Positions 46,792-56,667 of a stretch of 64,000 nucleotides of DNA are shown piece by piece. Positions within the stretch are counted from its first letter, which is position 1; each line of letters opens with the position of its first letter. The notes under the pieces are model-generated. The model was not told the DNA's origin and did no database searches. It saw only the letters and a list, made by a program, of their open reading frames with translations. The DNA lies in NCBI GenBank assembly GCA_905479015.1, contig CAJQKV010000014.1, positions 1-64,000 on the forward strand, read 5' to 3'. The DNA is from an uncultured Cyclobacteriaceae bacterium. Its GTDB lineage: Bacteria; Bacteroidota; Bacteroidia; Cytophagales; Cyclobacteriaceae. A program made the position numbers and the translations under genes.

Positions 46792-48471
46792 TTATTTCAG
46801 TTTTTTAAATTTAATTCGTTTTGGTGCCAGATCTCCTAATCTTTTCTTCCTGTTTTCCTCATAATCAGAAAAATTTCCTTCAAACCAAGATACCTGAGAA
46901 TCTCCTTCAAAAGCCAATATATGGGTGGCTATTCGATCAAGAAACCATCGATCGTGAGAAATTACAACGGCACATCCTCCAAAGTTTTCAAGCCCTTCCT
47001 CTAGTGCTCTCAATGTATTGATGTCCAAATCATTGGTAGGCTCATCCAATAAAATCAAATTGGCTCCTTGCTTGAGAGTCATGGCTAGATGTACTCTGTT
47101 GCGCTCTCCTCCAGATAAATCACCCACTTTTTTCTGTTGATCGGTCCCACTGAAATTAAATCTGCTGGTATAAGCACGCGCATTCATTTCTTTACCACCC
47201 AGATTAATGAATTCATTTCCTCCTGAAATGGCATCAAACACGGTTTCTTCAGATTTTAACTGATCATGTTCCTGATCAACATAAGACAAGACCACCGTAG
47301 ACCCTACTTTAAAAGAACCTGCATCCGGGGTTTCTTTTCCCGTAATTAACTTAAAAAGTGTTGACTTTCCTGCTCCATTAGGGCCTATGACACCCACTAT
47401 TCCCCCTTGAGGTAAACTAAAATGGAGGTCGTCAAAAAGCAGTTTGTCTCCATATGATTTGGAGACGCCTTCCACGTCAATCACATTGCTCCCCAATCTC
47501 GGGCCTGGGGGTATAAAAAGTTCTAGTGTCGCTTCTTTTTGGTTTGCATCCTCCCCCAGTAGTTTCTCATATGCCCCTAATCTAGCTTTTGATTTCGCCT
47601 GCCGTGCTTTGGGCGCCATCCTGACCCATTCTAATTCGCGCTCTAAAGTTTTCTGCCTTTTAGAGGCAGATTTGTCTTCCTGAGCTAATCTTTTTTGCTT
47701 TTGATCTAGCCAACTGGAATAATTACCCTTCCAAGGAATCCCCGCTCCTCTATCAAGTTCTAAAATCCATCCTGCCACATTATCCAAAAAATATCTATCA
47801 TGAGTTACCGCTATGACCGTGCCTTCATATTGCTGCAAGTGATGCTCCAACCAAAGCACTGATTCAGCATCCAAGTGATTGGTAGGTTCATCCAACAACA
47901 AGACATCAGGTTCTTGCAATAACAAACGACATAAAGCGACTCTTCTCTTTTCCCCTCCAGATAAGTTCTTAATCAACGCATCCTCTGGAGGCGTTCTTAA
48001 GGCATCCATAGCTCGGTCTAGCTTATTATCTAAATCCCAGGCACCGACCTGGTCAAGTTGCTCTTGAACCTTCCCTTGTTGCTCAATCAATTGCTCCATT
48101 TTGTCTGGATTATCTAAAATCTCGGGCTCTCCAAACCTCAAATTAATCTGATCGTATTCCTCTAGTAAATCCGTAACCTCCTTTACACCCTCCTTGATGA
48201 CATCTATTACCGTCAATTCAGAATCCATTTTAGGCTCTTGTTCTAGCATTCCTACCGAATAGCCTGGCGAAAAAACCACCTCTCCTTGAAATTGATCATC
48301 CAACCCGGCTATGATCTTTAATAAAGAAGATTTACCAGATCCGTTGAGTCCCAATACTCCAATTTTTGCTCCGTAAAAAAAGGATAAATAAATGTTCTTT
48401 AAAACTTTTTTCTGAGGTGGGTAGACTTTACTCAGCCCCGCCATTGAGAATATGATTTTATCTTCAGACAT
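46792..48471 (-). CDS. ettA: Energy-dependent translational throttle protein EttA (ABC-F)
   Basis: A 559-residue ABC-F protein with two complete ATPase domains: Walker A GLNGSGKS and GPNGAGKS, signatures LSGGEKRR and LSGGERNR, and Walker B motifs in [12 protein letters not shown] and [12 protein letters not shown]. The arm region and length match EttA (555 in E. coli). It binds the ribosomal E site and gates the first elongation steps according to ATP/ADP. Unlike the YbiT-like copy at 28238, both Walker A lysines are present. Confidence 0.95.
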   Translation of the reverse strand: MSEDKIIFSMAGLSKVYPPQKKVLKNIYLSFFYGAKIGVLGLNGSGKSSLLKIIAGLDDQFQGEVVFSPGYSVGMLEQEPKMDSELTVIDVIKEGVKEVTDLLEEYDQINLRFGEPEILDNPDKMEQLIEQQGKVQEQLDQVGAWDLDNKLDRAMDALRTPPEDALIKNLSGGEKRRVALCRLLLQEPDVLLLDEPTNHLDAESVLWLEHHLQQYEGTVIAVTHDRYFLDNVAGWILELDRGAGIPWKGNYSSWLDQKQKRLAQEDKSASKRQKTLERELEWVRMAPKARQAKSKARLGAYEKLLGEDANQKEATLELFIPPGPRLGSNVIDVEGVSKSYGDKLLFDDLHFSLPQGGIVGVIGPNGAGKSTLFKLITGKETPDAGSFKVGSTVVLSYVDQEHDQLKSEETVFDAISGGNEFINLGGKEMNARAYTSRFNFSGTDQQKKVGDLSGGERNRVHLAMTLKQGANLILLDEPTNDLDINTLRALEEGLENFGGCAVVISHDRWFLDRIATHILAFEGDSQVSWFEGNFSDYEENRKKRLGDLAPKRIKFKKLK

Positions 48472-48544
48472 GCTTTGTTAATAATTTAAAAAGGTAATTT
48501 CATCAAAAAATAATCAATAATTTTACAAGAGATAAAATAATTCA

Positions 48545-48574
48545 TTGTTTTCCAATCCAAAATAATTAAATTTC
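48545..48574 (+). promoter_or_regulatory. Candidate promoter of the GH4-symporter unit
   Basis: TTG (48545-48547), a 19-base spacer and TAAATTTC (48567-48574) fit the Bacteroidota consensus except for the last base. The start codon lies 86 bases downstream. Confidence 0.3.
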
Positions 48575-48659
48575 GTAATTCTACATCTTGTCCTACCACA
48601 ATTGATCTATAGTCATTGAAGAGAGGCCAAAATTCTTATCTTTTCACTAAAAAAAAATT

Positions 48660-50030
48660 ATGAAAATCGCATACATCGGAGCGGGAAGCATTCAATTTGG
48701 ACCCTTAATCATCCAAGATATATTGATGAGCGATCTTTTGTGTAAAGAACGTTTAGAAATTCATTTAATGGATATTGAACGTTCTCATTTAACTGAGGTA
48801 ATAAAGCACGGAAATTATGTCAATCAAAAACTCAATAGACAGGCCAAAATTTTTGGTACTACCAACCTTAAAGAAGCCATAAGAGATGCTGATTTTGTTA
48901 TTTGTGCTCTTGAGAAAGATAGAAATATATATTGGTCTCAGGACTTTCATATTCCTAGAAAATATGGTTTCAAGCAAGTTTATGGTGAAAATGGAGGCGT
49001 AGGTTCTTTCTTTCATGCCCTTAGAAACATCAAGCCCATTGTAGAGTTAGCTAAATTAATGGAAGACCTGTGTCCAAATGCCTTACTACTTAATTTTTCT
49101 AATCCAGAGCATAAGATTTGCCAAGCAGTAAGTCAATTAACCTCCATTCAATCCGTCGGTTTATGTCACGGAGTCTTTATGGGAAGGGATCAAATATCAG
49201 AAATGTTGGAAATACCACTCTCAGAAATACAAACTAAGGCCTGTGGTATGAATCATTTTACTTGGTTTCAAGAAATCAAACATGTTACTTCCGGAGAAGA
49301 CTTATATCCTAAACTAAAGGCTCGGGAACGTGAAGGAGATTGGCTGGCTAAATGGCATGAACTTGCTTTGGGTCGTATATTGTACCGTAGATTTGGATTA
49401 TGGCCTTCGCCGGCTTCCAATCATTATGGAGAATACTTAAATTGGGCCAATGAATTCGTTATTCCCCAGCTTCAATTTTTTTATGATCCTTGGGAGGGTC
49501 ATCCCTGGGAAAAAAATGAAATCCCTGAAGGTGTTTACACTGTAGATAGAGTTAATTATGACCGCCCTTGGAAAAAAGATTCCAATGAAAAGCTTTTGCC
49601 TGTTGGGTCTACTGAAGCCATCAAGTTTAAAAATGAAGATGGTAGTTTTAAGCGTTCTGGAGAAATCGCAACACATATTATGGAAGCTACGCTGTCTGAT
49701 GAAAATCAATGGCTAGAGGCCGTTAATATCCCTAATAAGGGGGCTATTCCCAACTTGCCTGATGACCTTGTGGTAGAAGTCCCAGCTTATGCCAACAGAA
49801 ACGGAATTAAAGCCCATCAAATGAAAGCTCTGCCTGAAGCAGTTGCTGCTATCATTCGACTACATGGTAGTATCCATAAATTGCTTGTAGAGGCCTATCA
49901 AGAAGAATCAAAAGACAAACTCATGCAAGCCATTCTTATTGAGCCAACCGTCAATTCATATCGAAATGCCATTGACATGTGTAATGAAATGCTGTCCTTA
50001 CAAAAACATGTTCTGCCTAAAATCAAATAA
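48660..50030 (+). CDS. Glycoside hydrolase family 4 protein
   Basis: A 456-residue member of GH4, which cleaves glycosides by an NAD+- and Mn2+-dependent redox mechanism. The NAD-binding IGAGSIQFGP is at the N terminus. Metal ligands appear in ACGMNHFTW (Cys and His) and SNHYGEYL. The family splits into alpha-glucosidases, alpha-galactosidases, alpha-glucuronidases and 6-phospho enzymes. The accompanying symporter makes unphosphorylated substrates likely, perhaps alpha-glucuronides or alpha-galactosides. The symporter gene starts 12 bases later. Confidence 0.9.
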   Translation: MKIAYIGAGSIQFGPLIIQDILMSDLLCKERLEIHLMDIERSHLTEVIKHGNYVNQKLNRQAKIFGTTNLKEAIRDADFVICALEKDRNIYWSQDFHIPRKYGFKQVYGENGGVGSFFHALRNIKPIVELAKLMEDLCPNALLLNFSNPEHKICQAVSQLTSIQSVGLCHGVFMGRDQISEMLEIPLSEIQTKACGMNHFTWFQEIKHVTSGEDLYPKLKAREREGDWLAKWHELALGRILYRRFGLWPSPASNHYGEYLNWANEFVIPQLQFFYDPWEGHPWEKNEIPEGVYTVDRVNYDRPWKKDSNEKLLPVGSTEAIKFKNEDGSFKRSGEIATHIMEATLSDENQWLEAVNIPNKGAIPNLPDDLVVEVPAYANRNGIKAHQMKALPEAVAAIIRLHGSIHKLLVEAYQEESKDKLMQAILIEPTVNSYRNAIDMCNEMLSLQKHVLPKIK

Positions 50031-50042
50031 TTTGAAAACGTA

Positions 50043-51854
50043 ATGTTGGGTCAGATTTTATTGAATTCAAGACTTGAACCCATCGATTGGGTAGTGATAC
50101 TAGGCTACCTTATGCTGAGCATAACCATTAGTTTTTTTTTCATCAAGCATCGCTCTGAAAACATAGAGGACTTTTTTGTTGCCGGAAGAAGTTTACCCTG
50201 GTGGCTGTTAGGGACCTCGATTGCAGCCACCTGGTTCGCAACAGACGCACCTCTTGCCATTACCGCTTTGGTGAGAAGTAAAGGTATTTATGCCAGCTGG
50301 CTTTGGTGGTATTTAGGCACAGGCATCATCATGATGGTCTTTTTTTTTGCTCGCTACTGGAGAAGAGCTGAAATCTTGACAGATGCCGAATTGATTGAAT
50401 TGAGATATAACGGCAACTCTGCCTCTTTTTTAAGGGGATTCACAGCTGCCTTTTATGGTATTTTTAAAAATTGCGTGAGCCTAGGGTGGGTCATCCTAGC
50501 CATGCTAAAGTTTTCTGAAGTAATGCTCGGGTGGGGAGCAGAAATTGCATTGGTGATCACAGCTACATTTGCATTAATACACACCTTGATCTCCGGAATA
50601 AAAGGCGTTGTTCTTTTAGATGCCCTTCATTTCACGGTTGGTGTCCTCAGCACCATAGTGATGGCTTTTTTAATCATGACAGCCGTGGGAGGTCCCTCTG
50701 AATTGGCATTAAAATTAAGTCTAAGTACAGAGGCGCCTTCTGGAATTACTGATATGTTGCCCGACCTAGCGCATATTACCCCGATAGAAATGATTGGATT
50801 TGTCTGTTTAATACTTGTCCTATGGTTGGGACAAGCTCAAGGAGATGGCTTTATCGTTCAAAGATTATTTTCTGCCAAAAATGAAAAACATGCCATCAAG
50901 GCTTCGTTGTGGTTTGCAGTTGCTGCTATCGTCATTCTTACCTGGCCTTGGATCGTCATCGGATTAGGTTCTATCATCCTGCTCCCTAATTCTGGCGCTT
51001 CTGCAGCGCTTTTAGCCGATCCCGAACTCGCTTACCCACTTATGATTTTAGAGGTCCTGCCTGCTGGACTCAAAGGTCTGATGGTAGCCGCTTTTATGGC
51101 TGCTTTTATGAGTACGGTCGACACCCATCTGTGTTGGGGTGGTTCTTATGTTGTCAATGATATTTATAAAAGGTTTTTAATAAAAAATGAGTCTCCACGA
51201 CATTATCTGCTCATCTCCAGAATAAGCATAATTCTTCTTTTACTCCTATCTTCGGTAGTTGCTTGGCAGATGGATAGTATTGCCAACGCTTGGGTTTACA
51301 TTATTGAAATCATGTCAGGAGTAGCTATTATTTCCATGCTCAGATGGTTTTGGTGGCGTATCAATGCCTGGTCGGAGATCACAAGTATGGTCACGGCGCT
51401 GTTATTGGCTAATGGTTACTTTATTTCGAAAATAATTCATTGTTTAGGTATCATAAACATCAATCAACTCCATCAGATCCATTTTTATTACGACAGTGAT
51501 CATGCATTGATACGCGCCACTGTCATTCTGGTTATCAGTACACTCATGAGCCTTCTGATCACATTTCTCACTAAACCCGTAGACAATGATCGCTTATTGG
51601 CCTTTTACAAAAGAGTAAAACCTATGGGTTGTTGGAAACCCATTGCCCTACAAGCCCCAGAAATAGTAATTCCTAAAGTAGCGAAGACCAGTTGGCTCGG
51701 CTTTGGATTTGGTGTCATTTTCTTAAATAGTGTTCTTTTTAGTGTGGGACATCTCATTTTAGGTCATTATTTAATTGCTTTTTTTCTCCTAGTTATCGCT
51801 ATTATTTCTGGTCGCATGACCCTTCATCAAGTCGAAAATACCACAACCGAATAG
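50043..51854 (+). CDS. Sodium:solute symporter (SSS family)
   Basis: A 603-residue membrane protein with about 13-14 helices. The SSS pattern is visible in FFVAGRSLPWWLLGTSIAATWFATDAP near residue 45 and in the sodium-site region GLKGLMVAAFMAAFMSTVDTHLCWGGSYVVNDIYKRF. Members bring in sugars, amino acids or organic acids with sodium. Pairing with GH4 at 12 bases suggests uptake of a disaccharide or glycoside that GH4 then splits. Confidence 0.9.
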   Translation: MLGQILLNSRLEPIDWVVILGYLMLSITISFFFIKHRSENIEDFFVAGRSLPWWLLGTSIAATWFATDAPLAITALVRSKGIYASWLWWYLGTGIIMMVFFFARYWRRAEILTDAELIELRYNGNSASFLRGFTAAFYGIFKNCVSLGWVILAMLKFSEVMLGWGAEIALVITATFALIHTLISGIKGVVLLDALHFTVGVLSTIVMAFLIMTAVGGPSELALKLSLSTEAPSGITDMLPDLAHITPIEMIGFVCLILVLWLGQAQGDGFIVQRLFSAKNEKHAIKASLWFAVAAIVILTWPWIVIGLGSIILLPNSGASAALLADPELAYPLMILEVLPAGLKGLMVAAFMAAFMSTVDTHLCWGGSYVVNDIYKRFLIKNESPRHYLLISRISIILLLLLSSVVAWQMDSIANAWVYIIEIMSGVAIISMLRWFWWRINAWSEITSMVTALLLANGYFISKIIHCLGIININQLHQIHFYYDSDHALIRATVILVISTLMSLLITFLTKPVDNDRLLAFYKRVKPMGCWKPIALQAPEIVIPKVAKTSWLGFGFGVIFLNSVLFSVGHLILGHYLIAFFLLVIAIISGRMTLHQVENTTTE

Positions 51855-51887
51855 GCCAAATAAATCCCATTAAATACCCTTTTTATA

Positions 51888-51901
51888 AGGTTAATTAACC
51901 T
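51888..51901. repeat. 14-base perfect palindrome
   Basis: AGGTTAATTAACCT is self-complementary and lies between the symporter stop and the DUF349 gene. It could be a weak terminator or a regulator site; no T-run follows. Confidence 0.3.
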
Positions 51902-51966
51902 CATAGATTGAATGCCATATTACTTGTGAATCATATATAAATATCCGATTTTTACCAAAAAAAAGA

Positions 51967-53169
51967 TTGGAATCACTCTTGAAATCATTTCCCCACGGGT
52001 TTATTGAAAATGAGACTATTTATCGCAACGCTTGGGCTAAGCACCCCGCTAGAAAAATAGGTGTTGTTAAGGATATAGATTTTTCAATAGACTATTTTGA
52101 GTCAAATTTCGAAAAATTCAAAAGTCAAGTTGATCTGCTAGCGGAGAGGGTAAGTCAAACTAAAAATAAAGGAAGCTTTCTCAATAAAGCAAAACATCTA
52201 AAAGTATCCTTACCCGAATTAAAGGGTCTGGGTGATTTCCAAGCCTTAGATCATAAAATATTCCATCTCATCGAACTTATCAACAAAACCATCACGGTCC
52301 ACAGAAATAAAAACGCACAAGACAAGGCCCAATTAATCCAGCAAATAAAAGAGGCCACTGATATCTTACATTGGCCAGAGGCTACCACTCAAATCTTATC
52401 TATTCAAAAAAAATGGTTCCACACAGGTCCTGCTGAAGCGTCAAACGAAGCCCACTTAAATGAAGAATTTAAAAATATATTAAATTCATTTTTCAATCAA
52501 AAAAAGGCTTTTTATGATGATAAAAATAATCTTATCGCTTTTTATGAAAGAAAATATGAAACACTCATTCAGGAAGCAAAGAAATTAGAAAGCTTAAGCG
52601 AAGATCAAAAATCACCGAAATTAGAAAGTTTAAAAATCGCATGGAAAGAAAATGGGGTTATAAAAAAAATCAAATATGATCAACTGAAGAAGGAATTTGA
52701 CCATGCAAATAAGCCAATAAAGGTAGACCCTAGTCTTGACCAAGTTCTTCAATTGATCCAAAAGTTAAAAATTAAAAAAGAAATTAGTAAAAGCGAGCTG
52801 ATCAAATACAGGCAACAATTGACTCCTTTTAATAAAAACTACTCCAAACATCCCAAGTTGAAGCTGCTACTCACAGAAGGCCATGAATGGCTCGATCTTT
52901 CCGAAGAGCTCCTTTTTATTGAAGGGCTCTGCTTAAAGAGACATATAAAATTTCATGAAAAGCCCATCAAGGAACAGCTGGTGATAAAGTTTCAAATCAT
53001 TAATAAATTACTCAAAAGGGATCAATCTGAATTGAAAACTTTGGAAGACAATTCCATCATTTTCAAAAGTCAAAACTCCGCTTTCTCTGAAATAGTAGCA
53101 AAAAAATTAAAGTTTCAAAAAAGGAAAATAGAGGTAAAAAAGAAGTTATTATCAAAATATGATTTTTAA
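51967..53169 (+). CDS. DUF349-domain coiled-coil protein
   Basis: A 400-residue Lys/Glu-rich helical protein with DUF349-type repeats (VDLLAERVSQ, EATDILHWPEATTQILSIQKKW, SPKLESLKIAWKENG). It starts with TTG at 51967; no in-frame ATG is near. Bacteroidota genomes usually carry one or two DUF349 proteins. Their function is not settled; links to ribosome or stress biology have been suggested. Five residues downstream a second TTG codon also occurs, so the start is uncertain by a few residues. Confidence 0.8.
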   Translation: MESLLKSFPHGFIENETIYRNAWAKHPARKIGVVKDIDFSIDYFESNFEKFKSQVDLLAERVSQTKNKGSFLNKAKHLKVSLPELKGLGDFQALDHKIFHLIELINKTITVHRNKNAQDKAQLIQQIKEATDILHWPEATTQILSIQKKWFHTGPAEASNEAHLNEEFKNILNSFFNQKKAFYDDKNNLIAFYERKYETLIQEAKKLESLSEDQKSPKLESLKIAWKENGVIKKIKYDQLKKEFDHANKPIKVDPSLDQVLQLIQKLKIKKEISKSELIKYRQQLTPFNKNYSKHPKLKLLLTEGHEWLDLSEELLFIEGLCLKRHIKFHEKPIKEQLVIKFQIINKLLKRDQSELKTLEDNSIIFKSQNSAFSEIVAKKLKFQKRKIEVKKKLLSKYDF

Positions 53170-53235
53170 AGATTTTGATAATACAAAAATTCTCCTTTTT
53201 TTAACGAATTTTTTTTTAAATAAAGCTAATATAAG

Positions 53236-53265
53236 TTTGATAAGTTCTTTTTAGTTATATTTTTG
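53236..53265 (+). promoter_or_regulatory. Sigma-A promoter of the DUF2795 gene
   Basis: TTTG (53236-53239), an 18-base spacer and TATTTTTG (53258-53265) match the Bacteroidota consensus at every fixed base. The ATG is 23 bases after it, so the leader is about 17 bases. This is the clearest promoter in the window. Confidence 0.6.
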
Positions 53266-53288
53266 CGCGAATAATAAATATTACTACT

Positions 53289-53510
53289 ATGTATTGGACA
53301 CTAGAATTGGCTTCATATCTTGAAGATGCACCTTGGCCAGCTACCAAAGATGAGCTGATCGACTTTTCGATTCGTTCTGGAACCCCTTTAGAAGTTGTAG
53401 AAAATCTCCAAGAGCTGGAAGATGATGGCAATCCCTATGAAAATATAGATGAGATTTGGCCAGATTATCCAACCAAAGAGGACTTTTTCTTCAATGAAGA
53501 TGAATACTAA
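53289..53510 (+). CDS. DUF2795 family small acidic protein
   Basis: A 73-residue, highly acidic protein opening MYWTLELASYLEDAPWPATKDELIDF with the pattern of DUF2795, a small family kept across Bacteroidota. Its function is unknown. The strong promoter just upstream suggests abundant expression. Its last four bases overlap the convergent ispD gene. Confidence 0.9.
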   Translation: MYWTLELASYLEDAPWPATKDELIDFSIRSGTPLEVVENLQELEDDGNPYENIDEIWPDYPTKEDFFFNEDEY

Positions 53511-54187
53511 GCAGAATCTTTTGATAAAAAGAGTCGAGCTAAATCAAGATCCTCGTCTGTGGTAATCTTGATATTTTGATAAGACCCTTCGATCAAATGA
53601 ACCTCATGGCCCTCAGAAGCTACTACTGAAGCATCGTCTGTGAAATGGACATCACTAGCCGTTTCATAGGATTTTTTCAATAGATCGATATCAAAAGTTT
53701 GAGGTGTTTGAATCAGATAATAATTTGATCTGTCTCTAGATACCGTGTTCCCACCTGATTTTTCTCTGATAGAATCCTTTAGCGCAACCGTAGCAACGGC
53801 TGATTTGTGGACGGCTGCGGCCTCATAACCGGCATTGATTAAATGAGAACTTACGCAAGGTCGCGCCGCATCATGAATAGCCACAATACCTGGACCATCC
53901 ACCCATTTCAATCCATTCCTCACTGAATGAAAACGAGTCTCCCCACCCTCAACTATTTGAATGGCATGTTTAGATAGCCATTGTTTTTTGATGATTGCCC
54001 ATCGTTCGAAGTGATTTTTAGCCATAACCAGAATCACCACATCAACATCAGCCCTAAAAAATGATTCTAAGGTATAAACCAATACGGGTTTCCCTGATAT
54101 TTCAATGAACTGTTTGGGCACCTCATTGTACATGCGCGTACCCTGTCCTCCTGCTACTACAACTGCAAAACGACGGCCTACCGTCAT
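53507..54187 (-). CDS. ispD: 2-C-methyl-D-erythritol 4-phosphate cytidylyltransferase
   Basis: A 226-residue MEP-pathway enzyme. The CTP-binding VVAGGQGTRM and VPKQF lie near the N terminus, VEGGETRFHSVRNGL in the middle, and AIHDAARPCVS, QTPQTFD and DDASVVASEGHEVHLIEGS later. It makes CDP-methylerythritol for isoprenoid synthesis. It follows queA by one base in the minus direction, so the two are cotranscribed. Confidence 0.96.
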   Translation of the reverse strand: MTVGRRFAVVVAGGQGTRMYNEVPKQFIEISGKPVLVYTLESFFRADVDVVILVMAKNHFERWAIIKKQWLSKHAIQIVEGGETRFHSVRNGLKWVDGPGIVAIHDAARPCVSSHLINAGYEAAAVHKSAVATVALKDSIREKSGGNTVSRDRSNYYLIQTPQTFDIDLLKKSYETASDVHFTDDASVVASEGHEVHLIEGSYQNIKITTDEDLDLARLFLSKDSA

Positions 54188-54188
54188 A

Positions 54189-55235
54189 TCATATAATCAA
54201 CATGGCATCGCCATAGGTGAAAAATCGATATTTTTCCTTGATCGCCAACTGGTAAGCTTCCATGATCAAATCATATCCTCCGAAAGCTGAGGCCATCATG
54301 AGCAAGGTAGATTCAGGCAAATGGAAATTGGTAACCAACGCATTACATATTTTAAAATCATAAGGTGGGAAGATAAATTTATCTGTCCAGCCCGTACTTT
54401 CTTTCAACCGTCCACCTGCCGAAACAGAAGACTCTATGGATCGCATGACGGTGGTACCAATCGCACAAACTCTTTTCTTAGCATCCAATGCCTGATTGAC
54501 CCGCTGTGCTGTTTTATCCAACACTTCGTAATTTTCACTGTCCATTTTATGCTTGGTCAGGTCTTCTACATCCACAGGCCTGAAGGTACCTAAACCTACA
54601 TGCAGTGTGATAGTTTCGATATCTACACCCACAATCTCGAGCCTTTTAAGCAATTGCTTTGTAAAATGCAACCCGGCCGTCGGTGCCGCCACGGCCCCTA
54701 TTTTCTCAGCATAAATAGTCTGAAAACGCTCTTTATCTGAAGCCTCTGCAATCCTATTCAACATCTTCGGGAGTGGCGTTTCTCCCAAATTATCAATCAA
54801 TTTATAGAAGTCATGCTGTTCGCCATCGAATAGGAATCTAATCGTTCTACCTCTCGATGTGGTGTTGTCAATGACTTCGGCCACCAACTCGCCATCACCA
54901 AAATACAACTTATTTCCTACTCTTATTTTTCTTGCGGGATCTACCAACACATCCCATAAATGCATTTCCTTATTGAGCTCTCTGAGTAAAAAAACTTCAA
55001 TTTTAGCACCCGTCTTTTCCTTATTTCCGTATAACCTAGCAGGAAACACTTTGGTATCATTAAGTACCATGACGTCGTCTTCACTAAAATAACTGACGAG
55101 GTCTTTAAACGTCTTATGCTCAAACTTTCCTGTATCCTTGTGAATCACCATCAAACGCGATTCATCCCTATTTTCCATAGGATGTGAGGCAATGATGCTT
55201 GATGGAATATCGAATTTGAATGCTGATAGCTTCAT
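54189..55235 (-). CDS. queA: S-adenosylmethionine:tRNA ribosyltransferase-isomerase
   Basis: A 348-residue queuosine-synthesis enzyme that transfers the ribosyl part of SAM to 7-aminomethyl-7-deazaguanine in tRNA. Family motifs: [36 protein letters not shown] and the C-terminal [17 protein letters not shown]. Length is normal. ispD follows one base after its stop. Confidence 0.96.
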   Translation of the reverse strand: MKLSAFKFDIPSSIIASHPMENRDESRLMVIHKDTGKFEHKTFKDLVSYFSEDDVMVLNDTKVFPARLYGNKEKTGAKIEVFLLRELNKEMHLWDVLVDPARKIRVGNKLYFGDGELVAEVIDNTTSRGRTIRFLFDGEQHDFYKLIDNLGETPLPKMLNRIAEASDKERFQTIYAEKIGAVAAPTAGLHFTKQLLKRLEIVGVDIETITLHVGLGTFRPVDVEDLTKHKMDSENYEVLDKTAQRVNQALDAKKRVCAIGTTVMRSIESSVSAGGRLKESTGWTDKFIFPPYDFKICNALVTNFHLPESTLLMMASAFGGYDLIMEAYQLAIKEKYRFFTYGDAMLII

Positions 55236-55347
55236 GAAAAAAAATTATAGGATGACAAAAATTTATGCAATACGTGCGCAAAATTAAACAAATGTTTTTT
55301 ATAAAATTTAAATTTTTCGTTTCCTGCCAATTATCTTACCCCTTGAT

Positions 55348-56613
55348 ATGAAAATAGTCATAAAACTTATTCTTGAAAGCTTTCGATTTGCATGGAATGC
55401 ATTGAAGATGAATATGCTGCGAACCGTACTATCATTATTGGGGGTAACCATTGGGATTTTTGCTATTATTTCTGTCTTCACGCTCGTTGATTCCCTAGAG
55501 CGCAGTCTCAAGGAAAGTTTTAATTTTTTAGGTGCCAATACCATACTTGTACAAAAGTGGCCCTGGGGATTGGGTGGAGATGGAGAAGCTTACCCTTGGT
55601 GGAAGTATTTAAAACGTCCGCATCCCACATGGGAAGAATACGAGTTTTTAGCAGAAAATGTTCAGAATGCAGCAAGTTTGTGCATCATGGCCAATAAGGA
55701 AGATATTGTGATTAAATTCGAAAATAACAGCAGCAATCAGGGAACCCTCATGGGCGTTTCTAATTCCTACAAAGACGTTTACGAAGTAGCTATCGAAGAA
55801 GGTCGGTATTTTACTTCACAGGAATCTATGGGGGGCAGATCGGTAGCCATCGTAGGTCATAGAATTGCTGAAGATTTATTCGCAGAACTCAACCCCATCG
55901 GCAAAAGTTTAAAAATTAAAGGAATCTCTTATTATGTCATTGGAAAATTAAAAGAAGAGGGAGAAGGATTTCTTGAAATGCAGTCCAAAGATGACCAGAT
56001 CATGATTCCTTATCATTCCTTCACCAAGCTTTATTATATAGGTAAGGGCAAAGGCGGATTGGAACCCAACATAACTTTAAAAGGCTATGACTCAGATTTA
56101 GGTCTTATTGAGCTTGAATCTGAAGTAAAAGGTCTGATGAGGTCTAAAAGAGGATTAAAACCCAGAGAGGAAGAAAATTTTGCCATCAACCATCCCGATG
56201 CAATTGCTAATTTTATAGGTGCAACTTTTGATATCATAGGCATTGCGGGTTGGGTCATTGGCTCATTTTCCATTCTTGTAGGGGGTTTTGGAATCGCAAA
56301 TATTATGTTTGTTTCTGTTCGGGAACGTACCAACATCATAGGCATCCAAAAATCACTCGGAGCCAAAAATTATTTCATCTTATTTCAATTTTTATTTGAA
56401 TCCGTATTTCTTTCGTTGATCGGCGGAGCGCTCGGTATCTTTCTTGTTTATTTGTTGAGCTTTGCCAATTTGGGGACCTTAGAACTTAGGCTCAGCCTAA
56501 ATAATGTGTTCCTTGGATTAGGCGTCTCCGTGGTCATCGGTGTCGTATCTGGAATTGTTCCGGCGGCCCTAGCCGCAAGAATGGATCCAGTAATGGCTAT
56601 TAGAACGCAATAA
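55348..56613 (+). CDS. MacB/FtsX-like ABC transporter permease
   Basis: A 421-residue protein with one N-terminal membrane helix, a large periplasmic MacB_PCD domain (about 45-250) and three C-terminal helices of the FtsX domain (GGFGIANIMFVSVRERTNIIGIQKSLGAK near 303, GALGIFLVYLLS, GVVSGIVPAALAARMDPV). It is the membrane half of a mechanotransmission-type ABC exporter of the MacB/LolC kind. No ATPase gene lies beside it. It diverges from queA and converges with recA. Confidence 0.92.
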   Translation: MKIVIKLILESFRFAWNALKMNMLRTVLSLLGVTIGIFAIISVFTLVDSLERSLKESFNFLGANTILVQKWPWGLGGDGEAYPWWKYLKRPHPTWEEYEFLAENVQNAASLCIMANKEDIVIKFENNSSNQGTLMGVSNSYKDVYEVAIEEGRYFTSQESMGGRSVAIVGHRIAEDLFAELNPIGKSLKIKGISYYVIGKLKEEGEGFLEMQSKDDQIMIPYHSFTKLYYIGKGKGGLEPNITLKGYDSDLGLIELESEVKGLMRSKRGLKPREEENFAINHPDAIANFIGATFDIIGIAGWVIGSFSILVGGFGIANIMFVSVRERTNIIGIQKSLGAKNYFILFQFLFESVFLSLIGGALGIFLVYLLSFANLGTLELRLSLNNVFLGLGVSVVIGVVSGIVPAALAARMDPVMAIRTQ

Positions 56614-56667
56614 ATTTTGCTGCAATTGATCCCAAAACTAAGTGTAGATTAAAGATTAAGTGTGATA